Positions 20,308-29,291 of a stretch of 64,000 nucleotides of DNA are shown here, piece after piece. The notes under the pieces were generated by a model. The model did not search any database, was not told the DNA's origin, and saw only the letters and a program-made list of their open reading frames with translations. Each line of letters begins with the position of its first letter. Position 1 is the stretch's first letter. This DNA comes from Paracoccus onchidii. Lineage in GTDB: Bacteria > Pseudomonadota > Alphaproteobacteria > Rhodobacterales > Rhodobacteraceae. The stretch covers positions 124,001 to 188,000 of the forward strand of contig NZ_JAQBIE010000001.1 in assembly GCF_028294535.1 (NCBI RefSeq), read 5' to 3'. Position numbers and translations under genes: made by a program.

Positions 20308-21693
20308 TCAACGCAATGCCGCAATGATCCGCGCCCAGGATCGCGCCCCTTTCGTAAAGCTGTCCAGATCGTATTTCTCGTTTGGGGAATGAATGCGATC
20401 ATCATCGCGCCCAAAACCGATCAGCATCGAATCCATTCCGAGGATCTGCTTGAAATCGCCTGCAATCGGGATCGAACCTCCGGCGCCGATATAGGCGGCG
20501 TCGCGCCCCCATTCATCGCTCAGGGCCTGCTTTGCGGCGGCGAAGGCCGCGTCGGACGTGTCCATGACGCTTGCCGGGCTGGCGCCGTGATCGTGGAACT
20601 CGACCTGGCAATCCTGGGGCAGGTGGTGGCGGATATGGGCGCGGAACGCATCGCGGATCTTCTGCGGGTCCTGAGCACCGGTCAGGCGAAAGCTGACCTT
20701 TGCCCGCGCGGTTGCGGGCAGGACTGTCTTGAACCCGTCGCCGGTATAACCGCCTTCAATCCCGTTGATTTCGGCAGTCGGCCGGTTCCACAGCATTTCC
20801 AGCGGAGTGCGGTCCTGTTCGCCGATCGGCGTCGACAGGCCGACACGGCCCAGAAATTCGGCGGCGTCGAAATTCAGCGCGTCCCAGTCGCGGCGCAGGG
20901 TTTCGTCGGCATCTTCGACACCATCGTAGAATCCGGGCAACGTGACACGGCCGGTGTCATCCTTCAGCGTGCCGAGGGCCTGTGCAAGAACCATGATCGG
21001 GTTCGCGGCAAGCCCGCCAAAGCTGCCGGAATGCAGGTCGCGATCAGCGCCGGTGACAATGATTTCCTCGCCAACCAGTCCGCGCAACTGGGTGGTGATT
21101 GCCGGGCGACCATCCGCATAAAGCGCCGTGTCGCAGATCAGGGCGATGGATGCGGTCAGGCTGTCCCGGTTTTCTGTCAGAAACGGGCGCAGCGAAGGCG
21201 AGCCGGATTCCTCTTCGCCTTCGAATAGCAGGATCAGGTCCGACGGCAGCGCGCCATGCACCGCTTTCCACGCCCGGCAGGCTTCGATAAAGGTCATCAA
21301 CTGCCCCTTGTCGTCCGAAGCGCCGCGCCCGCGGATGACGGTGCCATTCTCCGTTTCCTCGAGCGCTGGCTCGAAAGGCGGGCGATCCCACAGGTCCAGC
21401 GGATCGACGGGTTGCACATCATAGTGACCATAAAACAGCACCGGCCGGGCATCGCCGGACTGAGAGCGTGCGACAACCATCGGGTGGCCAGGGGTGTCGC
21501 GTATATCCGCCGTGAACCCCAGACCCCGCAATTCCCTGCAAAGCCAGGTGGCGGCATCGCGCACATCGGCCTCGTGCGCGGGGTCGGTGGACACCGAGGG
21601 AATGCGCAGGAATTCCAGCAGGCGTGCGATCGCGCCGTCGCGATCCGAATCGAGCGTTGCCAGTGTCTTGTCTAGTTGAACCGGGTTTTGCAT
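20308..21693 (-). CDS. M20 family dipeptidase
   Basis: 461-aa cytosolic metallopeptidase. The start at 21693 (MQNPVQLDKT) has the site AAAGGCAG upstream; a longer frame from 21828 starts in the hemA control region. The two-zinc motifs are clear: YGHYDVQPVD (His90, Asp92), GRGASDDKGQ (Asp127/128) and the catalytic EGEEESGS (Glu160/161). Fits the dipeptidase/carboxypeptidase branch with an inserted dimerisation domain (about 205-370). Divergent from hemA. Confidence 0.92.
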   Translation of the reverse strand: MQNPVQLDKTLATLDSDRDGAIARLLEFLRIPSVSTDPAHEADVRDAATWLCRELRGLGFTADIRDTPGHPMVVARSQSGDARPVLFYGHYDVQPVDPLDLWDRPPFEPALEETENGTVIRGRGASDDKGQLMTFIEACRAWKAVHGALPSDLILLFEGEEESGSPSLRPFLTENRDSLTASIALICDTALYADGRPAITTQLRGLVGEEIIVTGADRDLHSGSFGGLAANPIMVLAQALGTLKDDTGRVTLPGFYDGVEDADETLRRDWDALNFDAAEFLGRVGLSTPIGEQDRTPLEMLWNRPTAEINGIEGGYTGDGFKTVLPATARAKVSFRLTGAQDPQKIRDAFRAHIRHHLPQDCQVEFHDHGASPASVMDTSDAAFAAAKQALSDEWGRDAAYIGAGGSIPIAGDFKQILGMDSMLIGFGRDDDRIHSPNEKYDLDSFTKGARSWARIIAALR

Positions 21694-21780
21694 GTCTGCC
21701 TTTCGTGTAAATGATGACAAATGCGGCCATCTCGCGACTTTGGTCCCGTTGCGACAATTTGGTCCTGTCTTTTTCGGGAA

Positions 21781-21794
21781 TTGATCTGTATCAA
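21781..21794. promoter_or_regulatory. FNR/FnrL-type box upstream of hemA
   Basis: TTGAT CTGT ATCAA, exactly the FNR consensus TTGAT-N4-ATCAA, centred 70 bp before the hemA ATG. Oxygen control of hemA through FnrL is known in Rhodobacter, so this fits. Confidence 0.85.
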
Positions 21795-21857
21795 CGACGG
21801 GCCTCGCGTGATCGGAGAATGATCGCACCCAGCCAGCTACGCAAGGGAATGCCCGCG

Positions 21858-23087
21858 ATGAACTATGATGCCGCCTTGGATCAGGCTATTGGACGACTGC
21901 ATGATGAAGGGCGCTATCGCACCTTTATCGACATCGAACGTGCCAAAGGCCAGTTCCCGAAAGCTGTCTGGACCCGTCCTGACGGCGAAAAATGCGACAT
22001 CTCGGTCTGGTGCGGCAATGACTATCTGGGCATGGGGCAGCATCCTTCGGTCCTTGCCGCCATGCACGAGGCGCTGGATGCCGTAGGTGCCGGTTCGGGC
22101 GGGACGCGCAATATTTCCGGCACGACGATCTATCACAAGCAGTTGGAGGCCGAGCTTGCCGATCTTCATGGCAAACAGGCCGCGCTGGTGTTTTCCAGCG
22201 CCTATATCGCCAATGACGCGACGCTTTCGACCCTGCCCAAGCTGTTTCCGGGGCTGATCATTTATTCCGATGCGCTGAACCATGCTTCGATGATCGAAGG
22301 GATCAAGCGCAATGGTGGGGCCAAGCGGATTTTTCGTCATAACGATCTGGCCCATCTGCGCGAACTGCTCGAAGCAGATGATCCTGCGGCACCCAAGCTG
22401 ATCGCATTCGAGTCGATCTATTCGATGGATGGCGATTTTGGCCTGATCGAGGAAATCTGTGATCTTGCAGATGAATTCGGTGCCCTGACGTATCTGGACG
22501 AAGTGCATGCCGTCGGTATGTATGGCCCGCGTGGCGGCGGTGTCGCCGAGCGTGACGGCCTGCTCGATCGCATCGACATCTTCAACGGCACGCTTGGCAA
22601 GGCCTTTGGCGTGTTCGGGGGCTATATCGCCGCAAGTCCCAAGATGTGCGACGCGATTCGATCCTATGCGCCGGGTTTCATCTTTACCACCTCGTTGCCG
22701 CCAGCCGTTGCTGCGGGCGCTGTGGCGTCGATTCAGCTGTTGAAAAGCGCAGAAGGGCAGGAACTGCGCGATGCACAACAGTTGCATGCCCGTATTCTGA
22801 AAATGCGGTTGAAGTCGCTGGGGATGCCGATCATCGATCATGGCAGCCATATCGTGCCTGTGCATGTCGGCCACCCTGTGCATTGCAAGGCGCTGTCGGA
22901 CATGCTGCTGAACGATCACGGCATCTATGTCCAGCCGATCAATTTCCCGACCGTTCCGCGCGGAACGGAACGCCTGCGTTTCACGCCGTCGCCAGTGCAT
23001 GATCCCAAAGAGATCGACCGGCTGGTGCGCGCGATGGATTCGCTGTGGTCGCAATGCGCGCTAAATCGCGCCGAAATGAGCGCCTGA
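21858..23087 (+). CDS. hemA: 5-aminolevulinate synthase
   Basis: 409-aa PLP enzyme that condenses glycine and succinyl-CoA (C4 route), starting heme, chlorophyll and B12 synthesis. The ATG at 21858 ([15 protein letters not shown]) is the family start; upstream in-frame ATGs lie in the regulatory region. The PLP lysine is Lys248 in [13 protein letters not shown], and the substrate block [14 protein letters not shown] is intact. It matches rhodobacterial HemA in length and sequence. Likely induced at low oxygen through the upstream FnrL box. Confidence 0.98.
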   Translation: MNYDAALDQAIGRLHDEGRYRTFIDIERAKGQFPKAVWTRPDGEKCDISVWCGNDYLGMGQHPSVLAAMHEALDAVGAGSGGTRNISGTTIYHKQLEAELADLHGKQAALVFSSAYIANDATLSTLPKLFPGLIIYSDALNHASMIEGIKRNGGAKRIFRHNDLAHLRELLEADDPAAPKLIAFESIYSMDGDFGLIEEICDLADEFGALTYLDEVHAVGMYGPRGGGVAERDGLLDRIDIFNGTLGKAFGVFGGYIAASPKMCDAIRSYAPGFIFTTSLPPAVAAGAVASIQLLKSAEGQELRDAQQLHARILKMRLKSLGMPIIDHGSHIVPVHVGHPVHCKALSDMLLNDHGIYVQPINFPTVPRGTERLRFTPSPVHDPKEIDRLVRAMDSLWSQCALNRAEMSA

Positions 23088-23194
23088 TCGAAATCCACTG
23101 GTGAACTGCTCGCATTGCCGTGATAAGCTTGTCTTAATCAATGTAAAGTATCGTCCGATTCGGGCGATCTGTCAGGCGGGCAGGGCAAACAGAC

Positions 23195-24463
23195 ATGAGC
23201 AGGCTGCGGGCTGAGAACCCGGCAGAGGAGTATGTGCTGGTGGAGGAAGATTGCGATTTCCTCGACGATGACACGCGTCTCGGTGATATCATGCGAGGCG
23301 AACGTGCCACTTTGGGAAAATCCTTGCTGGATGTTCAGCGGGAACTTCGCATCCGGGCCTCTTACGTGGCTGCGATCGAGAATTGCGACATCACTGCGTT
23401 CGATGCTCCGAGTTTCATCGCCGGCTATGTCCGGTCATATGCGCGATATCTGAACATGGATTCGGATTGGACCTTTCGCAGGTTCTGCGCCGAATCCGGA
23501 TTTCAGCCAACGCATGGAATGGCACCTTCCGCTTCGGGGCCCAAGCCGGCCCGCCGGCCGTCCGATCCGGCCGAAGCACTGGCCAATCCGCACGCGCTTT
23601 TCATCCCACAACAGGAGAGCTTCTGGTCGAGTGTCGAACCGAGGGCCATCGGTTCGGTTCTGGTGCTTGCGCTGGTCGTGTTCGGACTGGGCTATGGCGG
23701 CTGGTCGGTTCTGCAGGAAGTTCAACGGGTCACGCTGACGCCCGGCGATGATACGCCCGGGGTTGTTACGGCGCTGGATCCCGTCGCGACTGCGGGCATG
23801 TTGGAACCTGCGCTCGAGATGTCGGGAACCGCCGAACTTGCCCAGAACCTGCCGCAGCCCGAAGCACTGGATCGTTTGTACAGGCCCCAAACCCTCGAGG
23901 CGCCGGTTCTGACCGCCCGCGACGGTCCGATAGCGGCCATAGATCCCGGCTTGGGCGCATTTTCGCATTTTGACGTTGCGGCTGCCGGAATGGCGACCAA
24001 TCCGCAGCAGGACTCTGAAACGGTGGTTGCCGAACCCGGCGAGGCACAATCAGGGCAGACAGCGCCAGAGGCAGCCACGCTGGTCAGGACTGTTGCCGCC
24101 GATGCCCCCGAGTTGGAGTTGTTGGCCGCGCGCCCGGCATGGGTGCGTGTAACCTCGGCGGACGGAACGGTCTTGCTGGAAAAGATCATGGATGCGGGCG
24201 AACGCTTTACGCTGCCCAAACTGGAAGAGCCGCCGTTGCTGCGCACCGGAAATTCGGGCGCGGTCTATTTTGCTGTGGCCGGTCAGACCTATGGTCCGGC
24301 GGCGCCCGGCCCGCAGGTGGTCAAGAATGTCGAGCTGTCCTCATCCAGTCTGACCGCCAGCTATGCGCTGGCTGATCTGAATGCCGATCCTGAACTGGCG
24401 CAGATGGTCTCTGTTGCGCAGGCCGATACAGGTGGACAAAGTCAGGATCAATTGACCGATTGA
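23195..24463 (+). CDS. RodZ-like membrane-anchored HTH protein
   Basis: 422-aa protein with a cytoplasmic helix-turn-helix of the RodZ type (about residues 28-105: LGDIMRGERATLGKSLLDVQ, SFIAGYVRSYARYLNMD), one membrane segment at about 151-172, and a periplasmic part ending in the DUF4115-like beta domain (from about residue 310: WVRVTSADGTVLLEKIM). This order matches RodZ, which links MreB to the cell wall synthesis machinery. The middle (180-305) is low-complexity. It follows hemA on the same strand with 107 bp, so probably has its own promoter. Confidence 0.85.
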   Translation: MSRLRAENPAEEYVLVEEDCDFLDDDTRLGDIMRGERATLGKSLLDVQRELRIRASYVAAIENCDITAFDAPSFIAGYVRSYARYLNMDSDWTFRRFCAESGFQPTHGMAPSASGPKPARRPSDPAEALANPHALFIPQQESFWSSVEPRAIGSVLVLALVVFGLGYGGWSVLQEVQRVTLTPGDDTPGVVTALDPVATAGMLEPALEMSGTAELAQNLPQPEALDRLYRPQTLEAPVLTARDGPIAAIDPGLGAFSHFDVAAAGMATNPQQDSETVVAEPGEAQSGQTAPEAATLVRTVAADAPELELLAARPAWVRVTSADGTVLLEKIMDAGERFTLPKLEEPPLLRTGNSGAVYFAVAGQTYGPAAPGPQVVKNVELSSSSLTASYALADLNADPELAQMVSVAQADTGGQSQDQLTD

Positions 24464-24469
24464 CATAAG

Positions 24470-24491
24470 GGGGCAAGCCTTGGCCTGCCCC
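24470..24491. terminator. Bidirectional terminator-like hairpin
   Basis: GGGGCA-a-GCC / GGC-c-TGCCCC, a short stem with one bulge, between the convergent RodZ-like and M19 dipeptidase genes. Confidence 0.5.
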
Positions 24492-24502
24492 GGACATTTC
24501 GC

Positions 24503-25552
24503 TTATTTTCCCCAGGTGCGGCGCAGCAGTTCGATCCAGTTCCGACTTGCGATTTTCGCCACCAGATCAGAACCATAGCCGTGGTTCTGCATCGCCTCGA
24601 TCAGCTTTGGCAACGCTGCCGCGCTGCCAAGCTCGGTCGGCATAAGGGCACCGTCGAAATCCGAACCCAGCGCAACCCCGTCTTCACCAAGCGTGTCCAG
24701 AAGGTGGTCCAGGTGGCGCAGGATCACGTCGAACCCGTCCAGGGGCAGACGCTTGCCATCGGGACGCAGGAAACTTGACGCATAATTCAAACCGACCAGC
24801 CCCTTGCTTTCGGCAATCTGGCCAAGCTGGCGATCGGTCAGGTTCCGGGCGCTGGGGCATATGGCGTGGGCACAGCTATGGCTGGCAACCAGGGGCGCGT
24901 CAGACAGTTCAGCGATGTCGTTGAACCCGGCCTCGTTCAGGTGCGACAGGTCCAACATGATCCGCAGGGCATTGCATTCCTTCACAAGTTGCCGCCCTGC
25001 CGCAGTCAGGCCGTCACCGGTATCCGGCGAGGATGGAAATGCAAAAGGCACGCCATGTCCGTATGCCGTCGGACGAGACCAGACCGGGCCAAGCGATCGC
25101 AATCCGGCGGCATGCCACAGATGCAGTGCATCCATATCGCGGATCGCTTCGGCACCTTCCATATGCATGATCGCCGCAATGCGGTTATTTTGCGCGGCCT
25201 CGTCGATTTCTGCGGCGCTGGTGATGATATCCAGCGTGCCGGTGCGTTCCAATGCACGCAGCGCGGCGGCCTGACGAAACGCATGGGGCAAGGCACTGTC
25301 ATGCGGGATCTGGTCCGGCAATGGCAGCTCGAAAGGCGGGTTTTGCATGATCGCCACGGTCGCGTCGTCATTTGGCCCCGAAGGCGATGGGATCCAGATC
25401 GCGAAGAACCCGCCAATCATGCCCCCGGCGCGAAGGCGGGGCAGATCCATATGACCGGTGCCATCGCCGTCAAGCCAGATGCTCGTGCCTTTGTCGCCGG
25501 CTGATACGACACGCTGGATGAAATCGTTATGGCCATCGAATACCGGGGTCAT
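24503..25552 (-). CDS. Membrane dipeptidase (peptidase M19) family
   Basis: 349-aa zinc dipeptidase of the renal dipeptidase family. The start at 25552 (MTPVFDGHNDF) has the site AGGAGA; an in-frame start at 25690 would run into the divergent neighbour. The zinc motif is DGHND (His8, Asp10), the bridging glutamate is in MHMEGAEA, and the later histidines are in DLSHLNE and SHSCAHA. The GSDFDG motif near the C-terminus is intact. No signal peptide is seen. Confidence 0.92.
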   Translation of the reverse strand: MTPVFDGHNDFIQRVVSAGDKGTSIWLDGDGTGHMDLPRLRAGGMIGGFFAIWIPSPSGPNDDATVAIMQNPPFELPLPDQIPHDSALPHAFRQAAALRALERTGTLDIITSAAEIDEAAQNNRIAAIMHMEGAEAIRDMDALHLWHAAGLRSLGPVWSRPTAYGHGVPFAFPSSPDTGDGLTAAGRQLVKECNALRIMLDLSHLNEAGFNDIAELSDAPLVASHSCAHAICPSARNLTDRQLGQIAESKGLVGLNYASSFLRPDGKRLPLDGFDVILRHLDHLLDTLGEDGVALGSDFDGALMPTELGSAAALPKLIEAMQNHGYGSDLVAKIASRNWIELLRRTWGK

Positions 25553-25688
25553 GGCGGTCTCCTGTTTGGGTTCGTCGTGAACATGCACAGTTGCGTGGGC
25601 ACGGGCAATGGTCTTTGGCTTCACGCTTTGCTGTGGCGGGATTCGCGCATAACCTGACAGGGAAAGCATAGCCAATTGGAGGTCAGCC

Positions 25689-26009
25689 ATGCCCGATATC
25701 CGTCAGGATTTTGACGGTCAGACCGTCATCTGCACATTCGAGGTCAGTCCCGGAACCGCCCATGACGTTCTGGATATGCTGGAAGATGCATGGGATCAGG
25801 TCATTCGCAAGCAACCGGGGTTCATTTCCGGCGCGATCCATTTGAACGACGCCCAGACCCGCATTGCGACCTATTCGCAATGGCGCGATCGCAAGGATTA
25901 TCAGGCAATGCTGCGCAGCGATGAAATGCGGCGCCGCAATCGCGAGATCAATGCGATGTGCAAAGGTTTCGAACCTGTCATGTATGAATTGCAGTCGGTC
26001 TACGAATAG
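25689..26009 (+). CDS. ABM-fold (antibiotic biosynthesis monooxygenase-like) protein
   Basis: 106-aa protein with the dimeric alpha-beta barrel pattern: QTVICTFEVSPGTAHDVLDMLE, a middle QPGFISGAIHL strand and WRDRKDYQAMLRSDE. Ribosome site GGAGG lies 7 bp before the ATG. Divergent from the M19 peptidase. Members range from quinone-forming oxygenases to heme degrading enzymes; the usual heme-binding residues are not obvious, so I leave the activity open. Confidence 0.75.
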   Translation: MPDIRQDFDGQTVICTFEVSPGTAHDVLDMLEDAWDQVIRKQPGFISGAIHLNDAQTRIATYSQWRDRKDYQAMLRSDEMRRRNREINAMCKGFEPVMYELQSVYE

Positions 26010-26105
26010 ACAGGCCAGCCGTAACAAATCCCGTGCAAACAGCATGTTCGACCGCTAGTCTGCCTGTCAAAACAAGGCAGGCGGATTAACGATCGGGGGA
26101 TCGGC

Positions 26106-26741
26106 ATGGCAGGCAGGATCATCACTGTGGCCCAGCAAAAAGGTGGGTCGGGGAAAACCACATTGGCCGTCAATCTTGCGGTGGCGTTGTTGTCGCGTGG
26201 CCATACGGTCGCCTTGGTCGATACCGATCCGCAAGGCAGTCTGGGGCGCTGGTTCATGGAGCGTATGCAGGGCTTTGGTGAAGATGAGGCGCTGGATTTT
26301 TCGACCTCATCTGCGTGGGGTGCAAGCTATGAATCCGAAAAGCTGAAGAAACGCTTTGATTTCGTCATCATCGACACGCCGCCCAAGATCGACAGCGATC
26401 TTCGCCCCTCGCTGCGTGTGGCGGATCTGGTTATTGTGCCGGTATCTGCCAGCCTGGTCGACCTTTGGGCGACCGAAGGGGTGCTGGACCTTGCCGGGCG
26501 CGAAAAGGCGCCGGTGCTGGTGGTCTTGAACCGCGTTCGTCCAAACACCAAGCTGTCGGTCGAGGTGGCCGAGAAGGCGGCAGAGCTTGGCGCCCAGGTC
26601 GCCCGGGCGCAGATTGCAAACCGGGTCGCCTATGCCGAAACCTTGGGGCAGGGGTCGGGGGTGGTCGAACACGCCCGTAACGGTGTGGCCCGCGACGAAA
26701 TCGCCACCATGACCGAAGAGGTTCTGGACATCATCGGCTAA
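26106..26741 (+). CDS. Orphan ParA/MinD family ATPase
   Basis: 211-aa deviant-Walker ATPase. Walker A is KGGSGKT (residues 12-18) preceded by ITVAQQ; the Walker A'/B part is FVIIDTPPKIDSD, and the VDTDPQGS motif is present. No ParB partner or chromosome-partition site is seen nearby, and the protein is shorter than chromosomal ParA, so it may position a protein cargo rather than DNA. The stop is 12 bp from the convergent btuD stop. A partner gene elsewhere would decide its role. Confidence 0.85.
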   Translation: MAGRIITVAQQKGGSGKTTLAVNLAVALLSRGHTVALVDTDPQGSLGRWFMERMQGFGEDEALDFSTSSAWGASYESEKLKKRFDFVIIDTPPKIDSDLRPSLRVADLVIVPVSASLVDLWATEGVLDLAGREKAPVLVVLNRVRPNTKLSVEVAEKAAELGAQVARAQIANRVAYAETLGQGSGVVEHARNGVARDEIATMTEEVLDIIG

Positions 26742-26752
26742 CGCGCCTCCGG

Positions 26753-27493
26753 TCAAATCGGGATGATGATCGGACCGTGCGTGGTCTCGATGCGTTGCGT
26801 GCGCATTTTGAATGCGCGCTGCATCAGGTCATCACGCAGCACCTCGTGTGGTGTGCCGTCAGCAATGATCCGGCCTTCCGACAACAGGATCAGCCGGGTG
26901 CAGAAACGCGCCGCCAGACCCAGATCGTGGATCGACACCAGCAGGCCATGCCCTTCGTCGGCCAGTTCGCGAAAAATCCGCATACATGCCAGTTGCTGGG
27001 CCGGGTCGAGGCCCGCAATGGGTTCATCCGCGATTACAAGCGGGGTTTCCTGCGCCAGGGCGCGTGCGATCAGAACGCGACTTTGTTCTCCGCCCGAAAG
27101 ACGCAGGGCCGTGCGCTTGCGATGGGTCTGCAACTGCATCCTGGCGATGGCGGCGTCGATTGCCGCGCGATCAGATATGGCCGTCCCGCTGCCGGGCCAG
27201 GGAATGCGACCCAACGCGACAAGATCTTCCACGCTGACGGGCCAGGCAATTTCGCGGGATTGCGGCAAATAGGCTGCGTTGCGCGCCCGTTCACTCGCAT
27301 TCATTTGCGCAAGGTTGCTGTGACCCGCAGCCGTTGGCAGCAGGCCGAGCGCGGCCTCCATCAATGTCGATTTCCCCGCCCCATTCGCACCGATCAGGCC
27401 AACAAGTTCGTGCCGGTCAAGGGTCAGATTGACATCATTTAACACCGGTCGCTTGCGCCGCGACACGGTCATGTTTTGCAGCCGCATCAGCAT
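26753..27493 (-). CDS. btuD: Vitamin B12 ABC transporter ATPase
   Basis: 246-aa ABC ATPase of the iron/B12 (FecCD/BtuCD) type. Walker A GANGAGKST (about residues 35-43), the signature LSGGEQSR, the Walker B VIADEPIAGLD and the H-loop SIHDLGLA are intact. The start overlaps the btuC stop by one base (TAATG), showing tight coupling. Part of the btuB-F-C-D operon, controlled by the riboswitch at 31.2-31.4 kb. A ferric siderophore or heme substrate would be the alternative but for that riboswitch. Confidence 0.9.
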   Translation of the reverse strand: MLMRLQNMTVSRRKRPVLNDVNLTLDRHELVGLIGANGAGKSTLMEAALGLLPTAAGHSNLAQMNASERARNAAYLPQSREIAWPVSVEDLVALGRIPWPGSGTAISDRAAIDAAIARMQLQTHRKRTALRLSGGEQSRVLIARALAQETPLVIADEPIAGLDPAQQLACMRIFRELADEGHGLLVSIHDLGLAARFCTRLILLSEGRIIADGTPHEVLRDDLMQRAFKMRTQRIETTHGPIIIPI

Positions 27494-28479
27494 TACAGGC
27501 GTCCCCCACTGCGTGTTTTCCAGATCAGGTGCAGAAAGAGTGGCGCGCCGATCAAGGCGGTGATGACCCCCAGCTTCAGATCGCGTTCGGGCAGGATCAG
27601 ACGCACCGAGATATCCGCGCCAAGCAACAGGATCGCGCCGCCCAGCCCCGCCGCGAGCAGCAATGCTGATGGGCGCGCGCCGACCAGGGGGCGCAGGATA
27701 TGGGGAACAACCAGCCCAACGAAACCGATCGCGCCGGCGACTGCTGTTGCCGGTCCGACGATCAGTGCAACCCCGACCACCAATTGATACCTCAGACGTT
27801 CAGGGGATACGCCAAGTGCCGCAGCCGCGGCTTCGCCCAATGTCAATGCGTCCAATGCGCGTCGCGTTCGCCAGATCATATAGCCGCCCAGCAGCATGGG
27901 CGGCAGCGCCAGCCAGACATGGACCATCGATCGATCCGCCAGGGATCCCATCAGCCAGAAGACGATCTCATTCGCGGCATATGGGTTGGGCGACAGGTTC
28001 AGCACAAGCGCTGTTCCAGCCCCGGCCAGCGCGGATATCGCCACCCCCGAAAGAATGAGGGTGATGGAACCGCCCCGTGGCCCTGCCAGCATGAACAACA
28101 GCGCAATGCCGCCGGCCGCACCAAGCAATGCCGCAAACGGCAGCGCCAGTCCCGAGACCTGCGAAAGCCCGGTCTGGATGGCCAGCACCGCGCCAAGTGC
28201 CGCCATGCCGGACACGCCGATCAGCCCTGGTTCGGCCAGGGGGTTGCGCAGATATCCCTGCATTGCGGCCCCGGTCATGCCCAGTCCCGCTCCTATGGCA
28301 AAGCCCAGTATCGCACGCGGCAAGCGGATTTCCCGCATGACGATTGGCATCGGCCCTTCCCCGAGACCGAACAGGGCGGTGATCGCCTGCACCGGGCCGA
28401 TGCCTGCCGGACCGGTCAGCAGCGATATCGCAAACAGGCACAGGGCAAGGCCCGCCAGCAACCAGATCGCAGGTCTCAC
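27493..28479 (-). CDS. btuC: Vitamin B12 ABC transporter permease
   Basis: 328-aa FecCD-family permease with about ten membrane helices. The GTG at 28479 is chosen because it overlaps the btuF stop as GTGA and starts directly in the first membrane segment (VRPAIWLLAGLALCLFAISL); a frame opening at 28620 would begin inside btuF. Family landmarks RNPLAEPGLIGVSG and GFVGLVVPHILRPLVG are intact. Third gene of the btu operon. Confidence 0.9.
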   Translation of the reverse strand: MRPAIWLLAGLALCLFAISLLTGPAGIGPVQAITALFGLGEGPMPIVMREIRLPRAILGFAIGAGLGMTGAAMQGYLRNPLAEPGLIGVSGMAALGAVLAIQTGLSQVSGLALPFAALLGAAGGIALLFMLAGPRGGSITLILSGVAISALAGAGTALVLNLSPNPYAANEIVFWLMGSLADRSMVHVWLALPPMLLGGYMIWRTRRALDALTLGEAAAAALGVSPERLRYQLVVGVALIVGPATAVAGAIGFVGLVVPHILRPLVGARPSALLLAAGLGGAILLLGADISVRLILPERDLKLGVITALIGAPLFLHLIWKTRSGGRL

Positions 28480-29291
28480 GGATTCAGCCCCTCGATTGCG
28501 CGAAGTATATAGGGTGTGCCGCAAATCCAGTCCCTGTCGGTGACATGTGACGTATTTGGTGCAATACGCGAAAGGGCGGGGTGGTCCAGGATGGCCTCGC
28601 TGCGTGATTGGCCTGGCCATTTTGCCCCTGTGATCAGGTAATCGGGTTGCGACATGACCAGAAGCTCCATCGGCAATGTGCCGGTCCGGCGAATGCCCAG
28701 TTCGTCCGCGACATTGTCAAACCCGGCATGTCGCAAGATGGTGCCGGCCAGTGTATTCCCACCCGATGTGATGCCGTTCGCATAATAGAGTGCGGCGCGG
28801 CCGCGGGTTCGAGAGGCCGTCACACGCGACAATTCCTGATCAAACTGATCCAGCAACGCCCGCGCCGCCACCTCGCGGCCCATCAAGGCGCCGACATGCT
28901 TGATCTCGTGGCGAATGGCCTCGATGGTTTCTGCGGGCGGCAAAACCTCGACCCGCAGGCCGAGACGGCGCAGCATCGCCACCGTCGGCCCCGAGGCAAA
29001 CTCGCCCGCAAGCACAAGATCCGGGCGCAGAAGGTAAATTTCTTCGGCGCGGCCGTAATTGATTGGAAACGCGGCCGCCTGCGATGACATCGGCGACATT
29101 CGGGGATCCTGCGCCAGATCACTGACCGAGATCAGTTGCCCCGGGGCCGCCAGCATCATCGCGATCTGGTCGGTGCACAGGTTCATCGACACCACCCGTT
29201 TGGGCGCGGCATGCGCAGCGAACGCAGATATCATGATCCACGTCGCTGCGATGGCGATCCAGTGCCTAGAATGCGGCACGAATCCCCACAT
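28476..29291 (-). CDS. btuF: Vitamin B12 periplasmic binding protein
   Basis: 271-aa helical-backbone binding protein (BtuF/FhuD fold). The start at 29291 (MWGFVPHSRHWIAIAATW) gives a hydrophobic signal ending at AAHA before PKRVVSMNLCTDQIA; it overlaps the end of btuB by 26 bp. A start at 29324 is also in frame. The LISVSDLAQDPRMS segment and the DLVLAGEFASG strand match the first lobe of the family. Binds cobalamin in the periplasm and hands it to BtuCD. Confidence 0.88.
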   Translation of the reverse strand: MWGFVPHSRHWIAIAATWIMISAFAAHAAPKRVVSMNLCTDQIAMMLAAPGQLISVSDLAQDPRMSPMSSQAAAFPINYGRAEEIYLLRPDLVLAGEFASGPTVAMLRRLGLRVEVLPPAETIEAIRHEIKHVGALMGREVAARALLDQFDQELSRVTASRTRGRAALYYANGITSGGNTLAGTILRHAGFDNVADELGIRRTGTLPMELLVMSQPDYLITGAKWPGQSRSEAILDHPALSRIAPNTSHVTDRDWICGTPYILRAIEGLNP

